This document shows positions 30,501 to 38,786 of a stretch of DNA of 41,812 nucleotides, in pieces. The stretch's first letter is position 1. Each line of letters starts with the position of its first letter. The stretch is from positions 1 to 41,812 of IMG/VR virus record IMGVR_UViG_3300046500_000147. One strand, written 5' to 3'. Source of the stretch: a virus. The notes below the pieces were generated by a model. It ran no database searches. It saw only the letters and a program-made list of their open reading frames with translations, and was not told the DNA's origin. The position numbers were made by a program, and so were the translations under genes.

Positions 30501-33394
30501 CGTATGGCGACATGGCCAGCGCGGCGAAGGGCTTCTTCGACGAGAATTCCACCGGCTACAAAGTGCTGGGCGGCATCGAGAAAGCATACCGGGCGGCCGA
30601 GATGGCGATGGCCCTGCAGTCGATGGCGAAGAAGATCTTCTTCAAGGAAACCGAGGTGGCGGCGAACACCACGCTGAACGCCACCAAGCTGGCCGGCGAG
30701 GCGACTGCGTCAGCGGCCTCCACCGGCCTGGCCGCGACCGAGGCCAGCGCCTGGGGCGTCACCGCGGTCGTGAAAGCCATCGCGTCCTTGCCGTTCCCTC
30801 TGAACCTGGCTGCCGGCGCCGCAACGCTGGCTGCCGTGGTCGCGATTGGCGCCAAGATCGCCGGCGGGCTCGGCGGCAGCAGCGTCAGCCTGTCCCAGCA
30901 GCGGCAGCAGTCGCAGGGTACGGGGTCCGTGCTGGGCGACAGCGACGCGAAATCGGAGTCGATCAAGAAGTCGATCGATGCGATCGAGCATAACACCTAC
31001 CAAGACCTGGCAATCAGCAGCAGCATGCTCGCCACCCTGCGTAGCATCGACAGCAACATCAGCAGCTTTGCCAGCCAGCTGGTGCGCACCACCGACATTA
31101 CCAACCCGAATGTCGGTACGCTGAACACCAACAATGGTTTCGCCACCACCGCCCTTGCCGCTGTCACGGGTGGCGCGATCGGCTTGACGCTGACCAAACT
31201 GATCCCAGGGCTGGGTAACGTCGTCGGCAAGATCGCCACTTCGATCTTCGGGGGGAAGCAGAGCGTCGAGGACTCCGGCTTCAGCATGGATCCCACCCGC
31301 CTGGCAAGCATCCTGAGCGGGGGCGCGCACGCCTACCAGTACGCGGACATCAAGACCAGCGGCGGCTGGTTTAGTAGCGACAAGCACAGCACAAAGACCA
31401 CCCAGTTCGACGATGCTGCAAACCGGCAGTTCACCGCGATCATCGGATCGCTTGCGGACAGTGTCACCGCGGCGGGCGACATGCTCGGCCTGTCGTGCAC
31501 CGACTTCACCGACCGGCTGAATGGCTTCGTGGTGGACATCGGCAAGGTATCGCTGAAGGACCTCAAGGGTGACGAGCTGCAGAAGGAGATCGAGTCGATC
31601 TTCTCGAAACTCGGCGATGACCTGGCGCAGTATGCCGTCGGCGGTCTGGAGCAGCTCCAGCAGGTGGGAGAAGGGTACCTCCAGACCCTGGTGCGCATCG
31701 CCACCGAGTACCAAACCGTCGACGTGGTGTTCCAGTCGTTCGGGAAAACGTTCGGTCAGGTGGGCATGGAATCGGTCGCCGCCCGCGATCGACTGGTGCA
31801 GCTGGCGGGCGGCCTGGATGAGTTCACGAGCCAGGCTGAGTATTTCTTGACGAACTTCTTCAGTGATAAGGAGCAGGCGGCGGCGCTGCGCGCCCGTATC
31901 GACCCGACACTGGCGCAGTATGGCCTGTCCAGCACCGGCGAGAACGCGGACAAGATGTTCCGCGACTTCATCGTTGGCCTGGATACGACCACCAAGGAGG
32001 GTGCGCAGGCTTACACAGTCCTGATGGGGATCGCCCCGGCGCTTAAGCAGGTGATCGACGCCGAGAAAGATGCGCTGGAAGAGAGGAGGGGGCTGCAGGA
32101 TCAGCTGGACGAACTGACCATGACGTCGACCCAGCTGCTGGCCAAACAGCGTGCTGCGCTCGACGAGAGCAACCGCTCCCTGTTCGACCAGGTGCAGGCC
32201 ATTAAGGCCGCGAAGGACTCGGTCAGCACGCTGCTGGGGGGTGTCGACGACGCGTTCTCTGTTCTGCAAAAGGTGGCTGACCGCGAGAAGGCAGCGGTGC
32301 AGGTCACCATCGACGCTCACGCCGCGGCGGTGACCCGACTCCAGGGACTGTCCCAGGCGCTGCATGGCGCATTGGACGGCATGAAATCGGCCGAGCAGAA
32401 GCTCTTCGAGCGGGCTACTGCACAGGCCGAGATTCGCGCCGACCTGGCGATCACGAAGGCCGGCGGCACGCTGTCGGATCCTCAGATCGAGTCCCTGAAA
32501 AAGGCGCTCAGTGCAGTTGCCCAGGATTCGAGCGAGCAATTCAGTTCGTCCCAGGACTACCTACGCGATCTTTACCAGACCCAGAACGATATCGGCCAGC
32601 TCGCCGGCCTGACCGACGCTTCCTTGTCGGTTGAGCAGCAGGCGCTCGAGGCGGCCCAGAAGCAGCTCAAGGCGCTCGAGGACATGCTGGCCAGCCAGCA
32701 GGCCTCCGTCGACGAACTGAAAGGGGTCAATACGAACGGGCTGACACTGGTCCAGGCCATGCAGGGGCTGACCTCGGCAATCCTCACGGCCAAGGCCAGC
32801 CCGGTCGTGGCCGCCACCTCGGCAATCAATGGCGCCTACCAGCAGTATCTCGGCCGCGCGCCGGATTCTACCGGTTTTCAGTTCTGGCAGAACGCCGCTG
32901 CTACCGGCACGCCGGTTTCGCAGATTGTCAGCGGAATCAGCGGCTCGACCGAGGCCGAGCTTAACCGGCTTTACCAAAGTGTGTACAACCGCGCTCCAGA
33001 CGCTCAAGGCTTGCAGTTCTGGATGAGTGCCTACGGCGCTCAGATGGATGCAGCCGAGAAGGCTGACTTCCTGAACGTGGCGAAGAACACCGACGAGTAC
33101 AAGAAGCTGCATCCATTCGCGATCGGGACGAATTACGTGCCCGAAGACATGCCAGCGCTAATTCATCGCGGCGAGAGGATTATCCCAGCCGCAGACAACC
33201 GCGAGCTGATGAGCCGCCTGTCGAGCCCTTCTGACAGCAACGCAGAGCTGGTGGCGGAGATGCGCCTCCTGAAGGCCGAACTGGAAAAGATTCGAGAAAG
33301 TAGCCAGACGACAGCCAGCAGCACCACCCGACACGCCGACCAGTTCGACCAGGTCACTGCCGGCGGAAACGCCATGTTAACGGAGGCAGCTTGA
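27578..33394 (+). CDS. Tape measure protein
   Basis: 1938 aa, the largest gene; sets tail length and enters the cell wall at DNA ejection. The N-terminal region (YTKLTSQLRLATDSTASYAS, AFASGALRGEEFNAVNEAAP, LMQALAEGMGVPIG) is the TMP domain of siphophage tape measures. Long Ala/Glu-rich coiled coils follow, with hydrophobic segments around 430-470 and 1075-1110. The end carries two DUF4214-like units (QQYLGRAPDSTGFQFW and YQSVYNRAPDAQGLQFW) and the FAIGTNYVPEDMPALIHRGE region common at tape-measure C-termini. A long tail is expected, though not all of the protein spans it. Confidence 0.95.
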   Translation: MAYTASQGAVISVSVDGAAASQRQIEGIAQSMTNLSATVQNAMRNVAATAGIGGGLVQIVQLSDEYTKLTSQLRLATDSTASYASAYADVKRISSEAQSELAGTGVLYAKIAKGTKELGIGQKAVADITEVVSLSLKVSAASGEEAASAQLQLAQAFASGALRGEEFNAVNEAAPRLMQALAEGMGVPIGALKQMASEGLITSEVMAQVLPKSLEQLRQEATQVQTISGAFQVLKNNVLEFTATNAQANGSVAAVTGAINLLANNLTLLTGALTTVTAVKTVNWLAAWTTETYKKIAADQASRTAAVAAAQADLARVQASGAQAAATQAGVVVAREEMVARLSQANANILAAKAAIQAATAAGAQSFALQTLRGATAELAAAEQARSVALAELAVLGQQAARVSAEIAAAQTAEAVAARSVAAAQTAAGVGAGLASRAIGMLGGPIGAIVTVLGIAATAWSWYASSSEDANRRVTESTEETDAQVIDNLEKQTQKLRERAAMAKQGGFQLEVAKDGGPAAERLANYLKQINELKAQGNQLSAVDQVQLINLQGLYAELLRSVAGYKAAKAELDATGSAAKDVIEIRERLTGVNKQYLEDLGKLQTAREKGAVTEKEYKELLTMLATETYKNSDAGKEATAAANKAKEAYSGLISSIREKIDSNRLEVAVGENATESQKALIKLDQETAAGKLKLSAAQMASARAAIAEMGVTEQALKKRDAERDVAKYIMSSSQARNASLASLQAEYATYGQSADARDLAMVKVRAEADMERKLAELREAKKPVTDEMIAQLQAETAERVRVEQATLAQSKALGYATQLAQENKRTAAEAISDPRKREQALVEIDADVWRERIRLAGDGTQAQKDLQQEFDTWYANRKKVSSSNIDLTQASALLDIMSAVDDAAKSAAQGMEASFGRVGASIGKLTTTLSGFQRTEAAIAAQRAASIKDAGGDQEKIQRANQTAAEASAQAQIKSYGDMASAAKGFFDENSTGYKVLGGIEKAYRAAEMAMALQSMAKKIFFKETEVAANTTLNATKLAGEATASAASTGLAATEASAWGVTAVVKAIASLPFPLNLAAGAATLAAVVAIGAKIAGGLGGSSVSLSQQRQQSQGTGSVLGDSDAKSESIKKSIDAIEHNTYQDLAISSSMLATLRSIDSNISSFASQLVRTTDITNPNVGTLNTNNGFATTALAAVTGGAIGLTLTKLIPGLGNVVGKIATSIFGGKQSVEDSGFSMDPTRLASILSGGAHAYQYADIKTSGGWFSSDKHSTKTTQFDDAANRQFTAIIGSLADSVTAAGDMLGLSCTDFTDRLNGFVVDIGKVSLKDLKGDELQKEIESIFSKLGDDLAQYAVGGLEQLQQVGEGYLQTLVRIATEYQTVDVVFQSFGKTFGQVGMESVAARDRLVQLAGGLDEFTSQAEYFLTNFFSDKEQAAALRARIDPTLAQYGLSSTGENADKMFRDFIVGLDTTTKEGAQAYTVLMGIAPALKQVIDAEKDALEERRGLQDQLDELTMTSTQLLAKQRAALDESNRSLFDQVQAIKAAKDSVSTLLGGVDDAFSVLQKVADREKAAVQVTIDAHAAAVTRLQGLSQALHGALDGMKSAEQKLFERATAQAEIRADLAITKAGGTLSDPQIESLKKALSAVAQDSSEQFSSSQDYLRDLYQTQNDIGQLAGLTDASLSVEQQALEAAQKQLKALEDMLASQQASVDELKGVNTNGLTLVQAMQGLTSAILTAKASPVVAATSAINGAYQQYLGRAPDSTGFQFWQNAAATGTPVSQIVSGISGSTEAELNRLYQSVYNRAPDAQGLQFWMSAYGAQMDAAEKADFLNVAKNTDEYKKLHPFAIGTNYVPEDMPALIHRGERIIPAADNRELMSRLSSPSDSNAELVAEMRLLKAELEKIRESSQTTASSTTRHADQFDQVTAGGNAMLTEAA

Positions 33395-34296
33395 TTAACA
33401 GTTTAGGAGCGCTGGTTCCGATCGAGCTCACGACGGCGATGCTCACCAGCAGTTCGGTCGCCGAGAACGACTACGGCGTCTGGTCCAGCAGTACGACGTA
33501 CGCACTCAACGCGTTTTGCATCAGCCCGATAACCCATCGGATCTACCAGAGTCTGGTGGCGGGCAATGTCGGTCATGACCCCACGGACCTGAAAAACCAG
33601 AGTGGGTCAGCGCCGTACTGGCTGGACTACGGCCCGACGAATCGCTGGGCCATGTTCGATGGCGAAGTGAGCACGCCGACCGTCGCTGTGTCGCCACTGA
33701 CGGTTGTGCTTAGGGCCGGCATCGTCACAGACGTCTACTTTGCTGGAGTAGAGGCGACGACAGCAAGGGTGATCGTGAGGGACGCGCCAGGCGGTAACGT
33801 CATTTTCGATCAGACGACCACGATGGAAGCTAGCGCGCCGGCAGACTATTACGAGTACTTCTTCGATCCGTTCAAGCCGCTGACGGATCTGCTGGTGAGT
33901 GGCATTGATCCTTACGGCAATGCCGAGGTCACCGTGGAGCTTGCCGACCCATCTGGAACTGTGAAGTGCGGAATGATGGCCGTCGGCAGCGTGAAGATGC
34001 TCGCTGCTACGCAATATGGCCTGAAGGCCAAACCCAAGGCGTACAGCTATATCAAGACCGATGACTTCGGAAACACGAAGATCGTGCGCCGGAAAAAATC
34101 AACCGACATGACAGCCTCGGCCTGGCTGAAGCGCTCCGAAGCTCCCCAGGTTCTAAGCACGCTTCAGGGTCTGCTCGATGTTCCGGCTGTGTGGATCACG
34201 CCGGATGTGCGTTGCTTTGGCCTGGGTAGCGGCGAGATCTCGTATGACCACCCGCAGGACTGCCAACTATCTGTGACTGTACAAGGACTTATCTGA
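33391..34296 (+). CDS. Tail-tip protein, unassigned
   Basis: 301 aa from TTG at 33391, which overlaps the tape measure stop and has CGGAGG upstream. Beta-rich: YALNAFCISPITHRIYQSLV resembles carbohydrate-binding or fibre modules that display a short W/Y-rich motif, and the C-terminal half reads SYIKTDDFGNTKIVRRKKST then QVLSTLQGLLDVPAVWI. By position it takes the place of the lambda M/L genes. I do not recognise a named family. Confidence 0.65.
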   Translation: MINSLGALVPIELTTAMLTSSSVAENDYGVWSSSTTYALNAFCISPITHRIYQSLVAGNVGHDPTDLKNQSGSAPYWLDYGPTNRWAMFDGEVSTPTVAVSPLTVVLRAGIVTDVYFAGVEATTARVIVRDAPGGNVIFDQTTTMEASAPADYYEYFFDPFKPLTDLLVSGIDPYGNAEVTVELADPSGTVKCGMMAVGSVKMLAATQYGLKAKPKAYSYIKTDDFGNTKIVRRKKSTDMTASAWLKRSEAPQVLSTLQGLLDVPAVWITPDVRCFGLGSGEISYDHPQDCQLSVTVQGLI

Positions 34297-35159
34297 TGCC
34301 ATTGCTTACTCCACCGCCGACTCCAATTATTCAGCGGGGCGACCGCGCAACGTTCTCAAACCGCCTCGACGCCTTCATTACATGGCTAATCAATTTCATC
34401 ACCGAGATGTTCGCGCTCGTGGCGGGATTAAACACGCTGGCCGCCGGCAGCGCATATGCAATTCCGTACACGGTCGACCTCTCATCCACCGTGGACGCTG
34501 ACCCGACGTCTGGCAAACTGCGTTTCAATGCGGTGAACCAAAATGCGGCAACGATGCTTTTCGCCGACCTGGTTGGCGCGGATACGGTCGATTACACGAC
34601 GATTCTCGACCAGTTCGACGCGTCGACAAGCATCGTGAAGGGGCAGATTCGTATCGTCAAGCAGGGCGACCCGACGAAGTTCCTGGCCTTCGACGTGACC
34701 GCGCGCACGACTGCAGCCGGCTACCGGAAGCTGACCGTAGCAAACACGGGCAGCAGCTCTTCGAACCCGTTCGCGGCAAACGATTCGGTCGTGGTCAAGT
34801 TCACGCGCACCGGCGATGTTGGCTCCGCGGGGACGCTGGTACGCAGGACGGCCTCGGTGGCGACGGATGCCGCTCCAGCGCCCAGCGTCATCAGCACGGA
34901 CGTTTATGAGATCACGGCTCTCGCCGCCAATACGATACTCCAGGCGCCTACCGGCATCCCGTCGAACGGCCAGACGCTGATGTTCCGTATTAGGGACAAC
35001 GGGACGGCAAGGACGATCGCGTACACGTCTGTCTACCGCGCACCGGTGGAGATCCCATTTCCTTCCACGACGGTTGTCGGCAAATGGACGTATCTCGGCT
35101 TCATTTACAACGCAGCCGACGCCAAGTGGGATCTGCTGGCTGCCGTCAGCAACATGTAA
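34296..35159 (+). CDS. Tail fibre-type protein
   Basis: 287 aa, start coupled to the previous stop (TGATG). A helical N-terminus (FSNRLDAFITWLINFITEMF) often anchors fibres to the tail tip. Most of the rest is Thr/Ser/Ala-rich with strands; the C-terminal GQTLMFRIRDNGTARTIAYT and GKWTYLGFIYNAADAKWDLL is a beta-sandwich end seen in phage tail fibres. A role in host binding is inferred. Confidence 0.7.
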   Translation: MPLLTPPPTPIIQRGDRATFSNRLDAFITWLINFITEMFALVAGLNTLAAGSAYAIPYTVDLSSTVDADPTSGKLRFNAVNQNAATMLFADLVGADTVDYTTILDQFDASTSIVKGQIRIVKQGDPTKFLAFDVTARTTAAGYRKLTVANTGSSSSNPFAANDSVVVKFTRTGDVGSAGTLVRRTASVATDAAPAPSVISTDVYEITALAANTILQAPTGIPSNGQTLMFRIRDNGTARTIAYTSVYRAPVEIPFPSTTVVGKWTYLGFIYNAADAKWDLLAAVSNM

Positions 35160-35168
35160 GGGGACGCT

Positions 35169-36215
35169 ATGGCCAATATCTACGCTCTCCCTTCGCTGAC
35201 TACCTGGAATACCACTGCTGGAGGCTGGTCGAACACATCCGGCGGCACCAGCAATGGCCGCGTACCGAATGCCACTACCGACACTGTTATTTTTGACGCC
35301 AACTCTGGGCCGGCGCGGCAGATCGCGGTCACGGCTTCACCGCAGATTGCAACCATGGTTTGCACCGGCGCCAGCATGACCCTCACCGGCAGCCCGATTA
35401 CGCTCTTTGGCGCCGGTCCGCATGATCTCAGCGGATTCACATCGATCCCCGGCTTGACGGTGTCGGCAGGCGGCAATCTGAAGCTCGGGGCGTGCCCTAT
35501 TACAGGTTCGCTTCTCGTTAACAACGCCAGTGCAGCGACAACGCTACAGTCGAACCTCACGGTGAATGGCACGATTACGGTGCAGGGCGGCGGCGGGCTT
35601 TTTGGCAATGGCTACGACGTCTCGTGCGGAACCTTGTCCAGTTTCCTTGGTAATGACGGAAGTGGTGGCTATTTTGGTTCGCCCGCCGTGCTGGGATCCG
35701 GCACTTGGACGTTTACTGGTACAGGCACCCTAGTGCAGATCGGGTCCACTCTCCAGTCGGCCTCCTCGACGGTCAAAATAAGCTGTCCAGACGCTGGCAA
35801 CAAGTCGTTTGAGGTTTCCTACCTGAGCTCTACCGCAACATTCTGGGTAGCCGATACGGGGACTGGAACGCTCACTATCCCGTCGCAGTTCACCATCGGT
35901 ACCTTCAAAGCCACCAAGGGAAGCATCCTATTCAGCACTCCAGGAGGCTCCTACACGTTCACGGCGACCAACTGGCAGGTCGCGGGGACGAGCACTTCCT
36001 ATGTTTCGCTGGCCAGCACAGGCGCAGCCAGCAACTTCTATGCGTTCCTTGCCTCGCCTAACACGACGACGCCCATCTATCTCGACTACTGCAAGTTCAA
36101 TCACGTGGGTGGGAACGTGAACTTGAATTTCTATGCTCGATCGTGGATCGACGCGGGCGGGATGGTGAATATCAAGCAGTTCGTGGCCAAGCCTAACTTC
36201 ACCGCATTCTTTTAA
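35169..36215 (+). CDS. Beta-helix-like tail spike/fibre protein
   Basis: 348 aa with AGGGGAC upstream of the ATG. The W-N-T-T-A-G-G-W-S start, D-T-V-I-F-D-A-N-S-G and repeats rich in G/S/T/N (LTVNGTITVQGGGGLFGNGY) suggest a right-handed beta-helix or a fibre. The C-terminal third (TIPSQFTIGTFKATKGSILF, VNLNFYARSWIDAGG) fits a fibre tip. Its base composition is less GC-rich than that of the head genes, as often seen for host-range proteins. The likely receptor-binding protein. Confidence 0.65.
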   Translation: MANIYALPSLTTWNTTAGGWSNTSGGTSNGRVPNATTDTVIFDANSGPARQIAVTASPQIATMVCTGASMTLTGSPITLFGAGPHDLSGFTSIPGLTVSAGGNLKLGACPITGSLLVNNASAATTLQSNLTVNGTITVQGGGGLFGNGYDVSCGTLSSFLGNDGSGGYFGSPAVLGSGTWTFTGTGTLVQIGSTLQSASSTVKISCPDAGNKSFEVSYLSSTATFWVADTGTGTLTIPSQFTIGTFKATKGSILFSTPGGSYTFTATNWQVAGTSTSYVSLASTGAASNFYAFLASPNTTTPIYLDYCKFNHVGGNVNLNFYARSWIDAGGMVNIKQFVAKPNFTAFF

Positions 36216-36224
36216 GAGGTACAG

Positions 36225-36647
36225 ATGAGATATAAATTTAAGGGCGAGCCATTCGACATTGGCGTCTTCCATGTCATCAACGATGTCCAGTACCCGATCG
36301 GCTGGTTCTTCGATGCTGGCAACCGAGAGGCCATGGGAATTGTTGAGGCGGATGACGATGAGCCCATGCCACCCGATCCGGCTCCGAGTGTGCCTGCCAA
36401 GGTCACGCGTCGCCAAGCGCGGCAGGCACTGCTGCTCGCCGGGCGCCTTGACGACGTGTCGGTCGCAATCGCAGCTCTGGATGACGGCACACCAGAGGGC
36501 CAGCAGCGCATGCGCATGGCCCAGATCGAGTGGGAAGATTCGCTCGAGTTCGAACGTGCGCGCCCGCTGGTGATCGAGATCGCTGCATCCATCGGCCTTG
36601 ATGCAGCGGCCCTGGACCAGATGTTCATCACCGCGGCGGGCCTATGA
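36225..36647 (+). CDS. Fibre-associated phage protein (140 aa)
   Basis: 140 aa. MRYKFKGEPFDIGVFHVIND and GWFFDAGNREAMGIVEADDD are followed by a helical tail (VTRRQARQALLLAGRLDDVS). This two-part layout, a short fibre-interacting strand region and a helix bundle, recurs in phage genes immediately after fibre genes. It may be a fibre chaperone or attachment protein. Its stop overlaps the next start (ATGA). Confidence 0.65.
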   Translation: MRYKFKGEPFDIGVFHVINDVQYPIGWFFDAGNREAMGIVEADDDEPMPPDPAPSVPAKVTRRQARQALLLAGRLDDVSVAIAALDDGTPEGQQRMRMAQIEWEDSLEFERARPLVIEIAASIGLDAAALDQMFITAAGL

Positions 36648-37150
36648 AGCGCAGCGGCTACATCACCGTGCGGCTCACCAGCCGCTGGCCCTACAACCCG
36701 ATCAGCCTAGCGGTCGGCGTGCTGTCTGGCTCGCGCCAGTTCAGCCACGCGCTCGCCATCATCGAGGGGCGCGCCTACGAGGCCTCGATGACCCATGGCT
36801 GTCGCGCCGGTACTGTCGGCGAGCTGATGGAAGGGATCGCCGTCTACCGCGACATGGACGTATGGGTCGACGATCTGGATGCCGCGATCGCGTTCGCCGA
36901 GGCGCAGTGCGCACCGCCGCCGCCAGCGCGCGCGAAAAAATACGACTGGCCTGGCGCGCTGGGAATCCCATTCACCTATTCCGAGAACTGGAGCGACGAC
37001 AGCTGCTGGTGGTGCTCCGACTTGGTGTTCGCCATCGTCCTGGCCGGCGGCAAGCGGCTGTTCGACCCTGCCGTGATGAAGCGTGTCCGTCCGATCGACC
37101 TGCAGATGTGCGACTACCCCAAAACCGCGCTCACGTACGTGGGCGCCTAA
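36644..37150 (+). CDS. Permuted papain-like (YiiX/NlpC-type) tail hydrolase
   Basis: 168 aa. H35 in SHALAIIEGRAYEAS and C124 in CWWCSDLVFAIVL have the order (His first, Cys later) of permuted papain-like amidases of the YiiX/C92 group. The W-W-C-S-D-L-V block is typical. In siphophages a cysteine peptidoglycan hydrolase at the tail tip (lambda gpK) helps DNA entry; this gene holds the corresponding place, just before the lysis genes. Activity on peptidoglycan is inferred. Confidence 0.75.
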   Translation: MKRSGYITVRLTSRWPYNPISLAVGVLSGSRQFSHALAIIEGRAYEASMTHGCRAGTVGELMEGIAVYRDMDVWVDDLDAAIAFAEAQCAPPPPARAKKYDWPGALGIPFTYSENWSDDSCWWCSDLVFAIVLAGGKRLFDPAVMKRVRPIDLQMCDYPKTALTYVGA

Positions 37151-37193
37151 GAATCCATAACAACCCGTCCTGAACCCTTAAATGAAAGAGACC

Positions 37194-37619
37194 ATGTCCA
37201 TCGAAACTGCAGCCGGCGGCACCCTCATAAAAATCTTTGGTATCCCGGTGCTGGCTGGCGCAGCGGCCACAGGCCTGGCTTTCCTGTTCATGTGGCCCAA
37301 GACGATCAAGGAGGCGGCCGTGCGGTTCGCGTGCACGCTGGCGGTGTCGGCCTTGGCGGGCCCGTTCCTGGTGATTGCCTTGCATTCGTGGTGGCCTAGC
37401 CTGTTCTCGTCGGCGCGCGAGTTGGCCCACATTTATGGCCTCCCGGCCGAGCTCGGCGTGCTGTACGTGGCGGCGCCGTTCCTGGTACTCGCCGGGCTGC
37501 CGGCGTGGTGGATCCTTGGCGGACTGGTTTTGTGGTTCGACCGCCGCCGCGGGAAGGACCTGGCCGAGATTGCGCATGATGCGGCTGAGGCCGTGCATGA
37601 CGTGCGAGGGGCGCTGTGA
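37194..37619 (+). CDS. Holin-like membrane protein
   Basis: 141 aa from the ATG at 37194, which has AAAGAGA upstream (an in-frame ATG at 37182 lacks a site). Membrane segments: ~12-33 (LIKIFGIPVLAGAAATGLAF...), ~42-62 (FACTLAVSALAGPFLVIALH) and ~85-115 (LYVAAPFLVLAGLPAWWILG). A charged C-terminus (RRRGKDLAEIAHDAAEAVHD) follows. Position before endolysin and size support a holin that times lysis by opening the inner membrane. Confidence 0.85.
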   Translation: MSIETAAGGTLIKIFGIPVLAGAAATGLAFLFMWPKTIKEAAVRFACTLAVSALAGPFLVIALHSWWPSLFSSARELAHIYGLPAELGVLYVAAPFLVLAGLPAWWILGGLVLWFDRRRGKDLAEIAHDAAEAVHDVRGAL

Positions 37620-38086
37620 TGACGCCAGCCGAATTCCTCGACCAGCTTCTGCTCGGCGCGCGCACCTGCCAGCGGACGTGCGGGATCCCGGTGTCGTTCA
37701 CGTTGGCGCAGGCCGCGCTGGAGTCCAGCTGGGGCGCTCGCGCACCGGGTAACAACCTGTTCGGCGTGAAGGCCGACGCTTCCTGGAAGGGACCGACCGT
37801 CGATGTTCCAACGCACGAGGTCGTCGATGGCAAGAGGATCGCGATCACAGCTAAGTTCCGTGCCTATAGCACTTGGGCCGACTGCCTGGCCGACCACGCG
37901 CGGTTCTTCCTGCAGAACCAGCGCTACCGAAAGTGCTTCCTCGAGAAGACCGGGGAAGGCTGGGCGCGTGCCGTGGCCGCCGCTGGCTATGCCACCGACC
38001 CGGCCTACGCCGACAAGCTGATCGCCATCATGCACGGCCGGAACCTCGGGCGGTTCGACAAGCTGCCGGATGAGGTGACTGCGTGA
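37619..38086 (+). CDS. FlgJ-type glucosaminidase endolysin
   Basis: 155 aa, start coupled to the holin stop (TGATG). SFTLAQAALESSWGARAPGN with catalytic E35, then NLFGVKADASWKG, TAKFRAYSTWADCLADHARF and YATDPAYADKLIAIM define the FlgJ/glucosaminidase domain (PF01832), which cuts the glycan strand of peptidoglycan. No signal peptide, so release needs the holin. Confidence 0.93.
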   Translation: MTPAEFLDQLLLGARTCQRTCGIPVSFTLAQAALESSWGARAPGNNLFGVKADASWKGPTVDVPTHEVVDGKRIAITAKFRAYSTWADCLADHARFFLQNQRYRKCFLEKTGEGWARAVAAAGYATDPAYADKLIAIMHGRNLGRFDKLPDEVTA

Positions 38087-38613
38087 GCCGCCTGGAGCAG
38101 GTTCTGTCCGTCATCCTGGTGGTGATCGGCCTCCTGGTACTGGCTGCTGCTGGCGGCCACCACTTCGGCGTCGCCGGCGTCCGGGCCGACTGGGACCGTG
38201 ACAAGCTGGCGCGCGCCGAGCACGAGAAAGCCGCCGTGCTGGCCGCCGTCGCCAAGAACGAAGCCGACCGCCAGAAGGACCTGGCGGCCACTCGCGCCAC
38301 CATTACCGACTACGAAAGGAAACTTCATGAAGCCGACGACCGTATTGCTGCTGAGCGCGCTGCTGCTGATCGTGAGCGGCTGCGCATCACCGTCCCCCAG
38401 CGTGTTTGCGCTGCCCCAGCCGGAGAAGCCGCAGGCGCCGGCCGAGCTGATGCAGCCGGAGCCGTCGAAACCATCGAGCTACCAGAAGCAGTTGAGCGGG
38501 GTCTTCGAGACGTCGCCGAAGGTGCCGACCGCGAAGTAGAGCGGCTGCGGGCGAAGGTGGCCGCGCTGCAGGACTGGATCATCACGCACGGCTTCTACGG
38601 CCCGGTCCATTGA
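38083..38613 (+). CDS. Rz: Inner-membrane spanin (Rz)
   Basis: 176 aa from a GTG overlapping the endolysin stop. One N-terminal membrane span (VLSVILVVIGLLVLAAAGGH) is followed by a long periplasmic coiled coil (DKLARAEHEKAAVLAAVAKN onward), as in lambda Rz. It should bridge the envelope with Rz1 and fuse the membranes at the end of lysis. An Ala/Gly-rich segment around 110-130 is unusual and corresponds to the nested Rz1 frame. Confidence 0.9.
   Translation: MSRLEQVLSVILVVIGLLVLAAAGGHHFGVAGVRADWDRDKLARAEHEKAAVLAAVAKNEADRQKDLAATRATITDYERKLHEADDRIAAERAAADRERLRITVPQRVCAAPAGEAAGAGRADAAGAVETIELPEAVERGLRDVAEGADREVERLRAKVAALQDWIITHGFYGPVH
38327..38539 (+). CDS. Rz1: Outer-membrane lipoprotein spanin (Rz1), nested in Rz
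   Basis: 70 aa in the +1 frame inside Rz. The ATG at 38327 has AAAGGA upstream. Signal LLLSALLLIVSGC ends in a lipobox with Cys ~20. The mature part is Pro-rich (FALPQPEKPQAPAELMQPEP), as in other Rz1 proteins. Fully embedded, as in lambda. Confidence 0.92.
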   Translation: MKPTTVLLLSALLLIVSGCASPSPSVFALPQPEKPQAPAELMQPEPSKPSSYQKQLSGVFETSPKVPTAK

Positions 38614-38756
38614 TGGACTTCCATGCCATCACTACGCGCGGCACCGAGTTGTTGCTGCGCGTGGTCGACGACCAGGTGATCATCGTCCCGCCGGCGCCCG
38701 CCGTCCCTCGGGCAGGGCCAGAGCCCGCGCCGCCACTTCCGCCGGCGCGCCGCTGA
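38613..38756 (+). CDS. Small hypothetical protein at the end of the late operon (47 aa)
   Basis: 47 aa from the ATG at 38613, which shares bases with the Rz stop (TGATG). FHAITTRGTELLLRVVDDQV followed by IIVPP looks like a short folded sheet; the rest is Pro/Ala-rich. Unrecognised. The coupling supports translation, but the composition is also compatible with a chance frame. Confidence 0.5.
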   Translation: MDFHAITTRGTELLLRVVDDQVIIVPPAPAVPRAGPEPAPPLPPARR

Positions 38757-38786
38757 GTGCGAGAATGCAGCGCGACTAGGGTCAGG

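Noticed and set aside
30710-32539. A 609-codon - strand frame opposite the tape measure gene
   Set aside because: Shadow of the tape measure codon bias; rich in R/L/Q and G with no recognisable domain.
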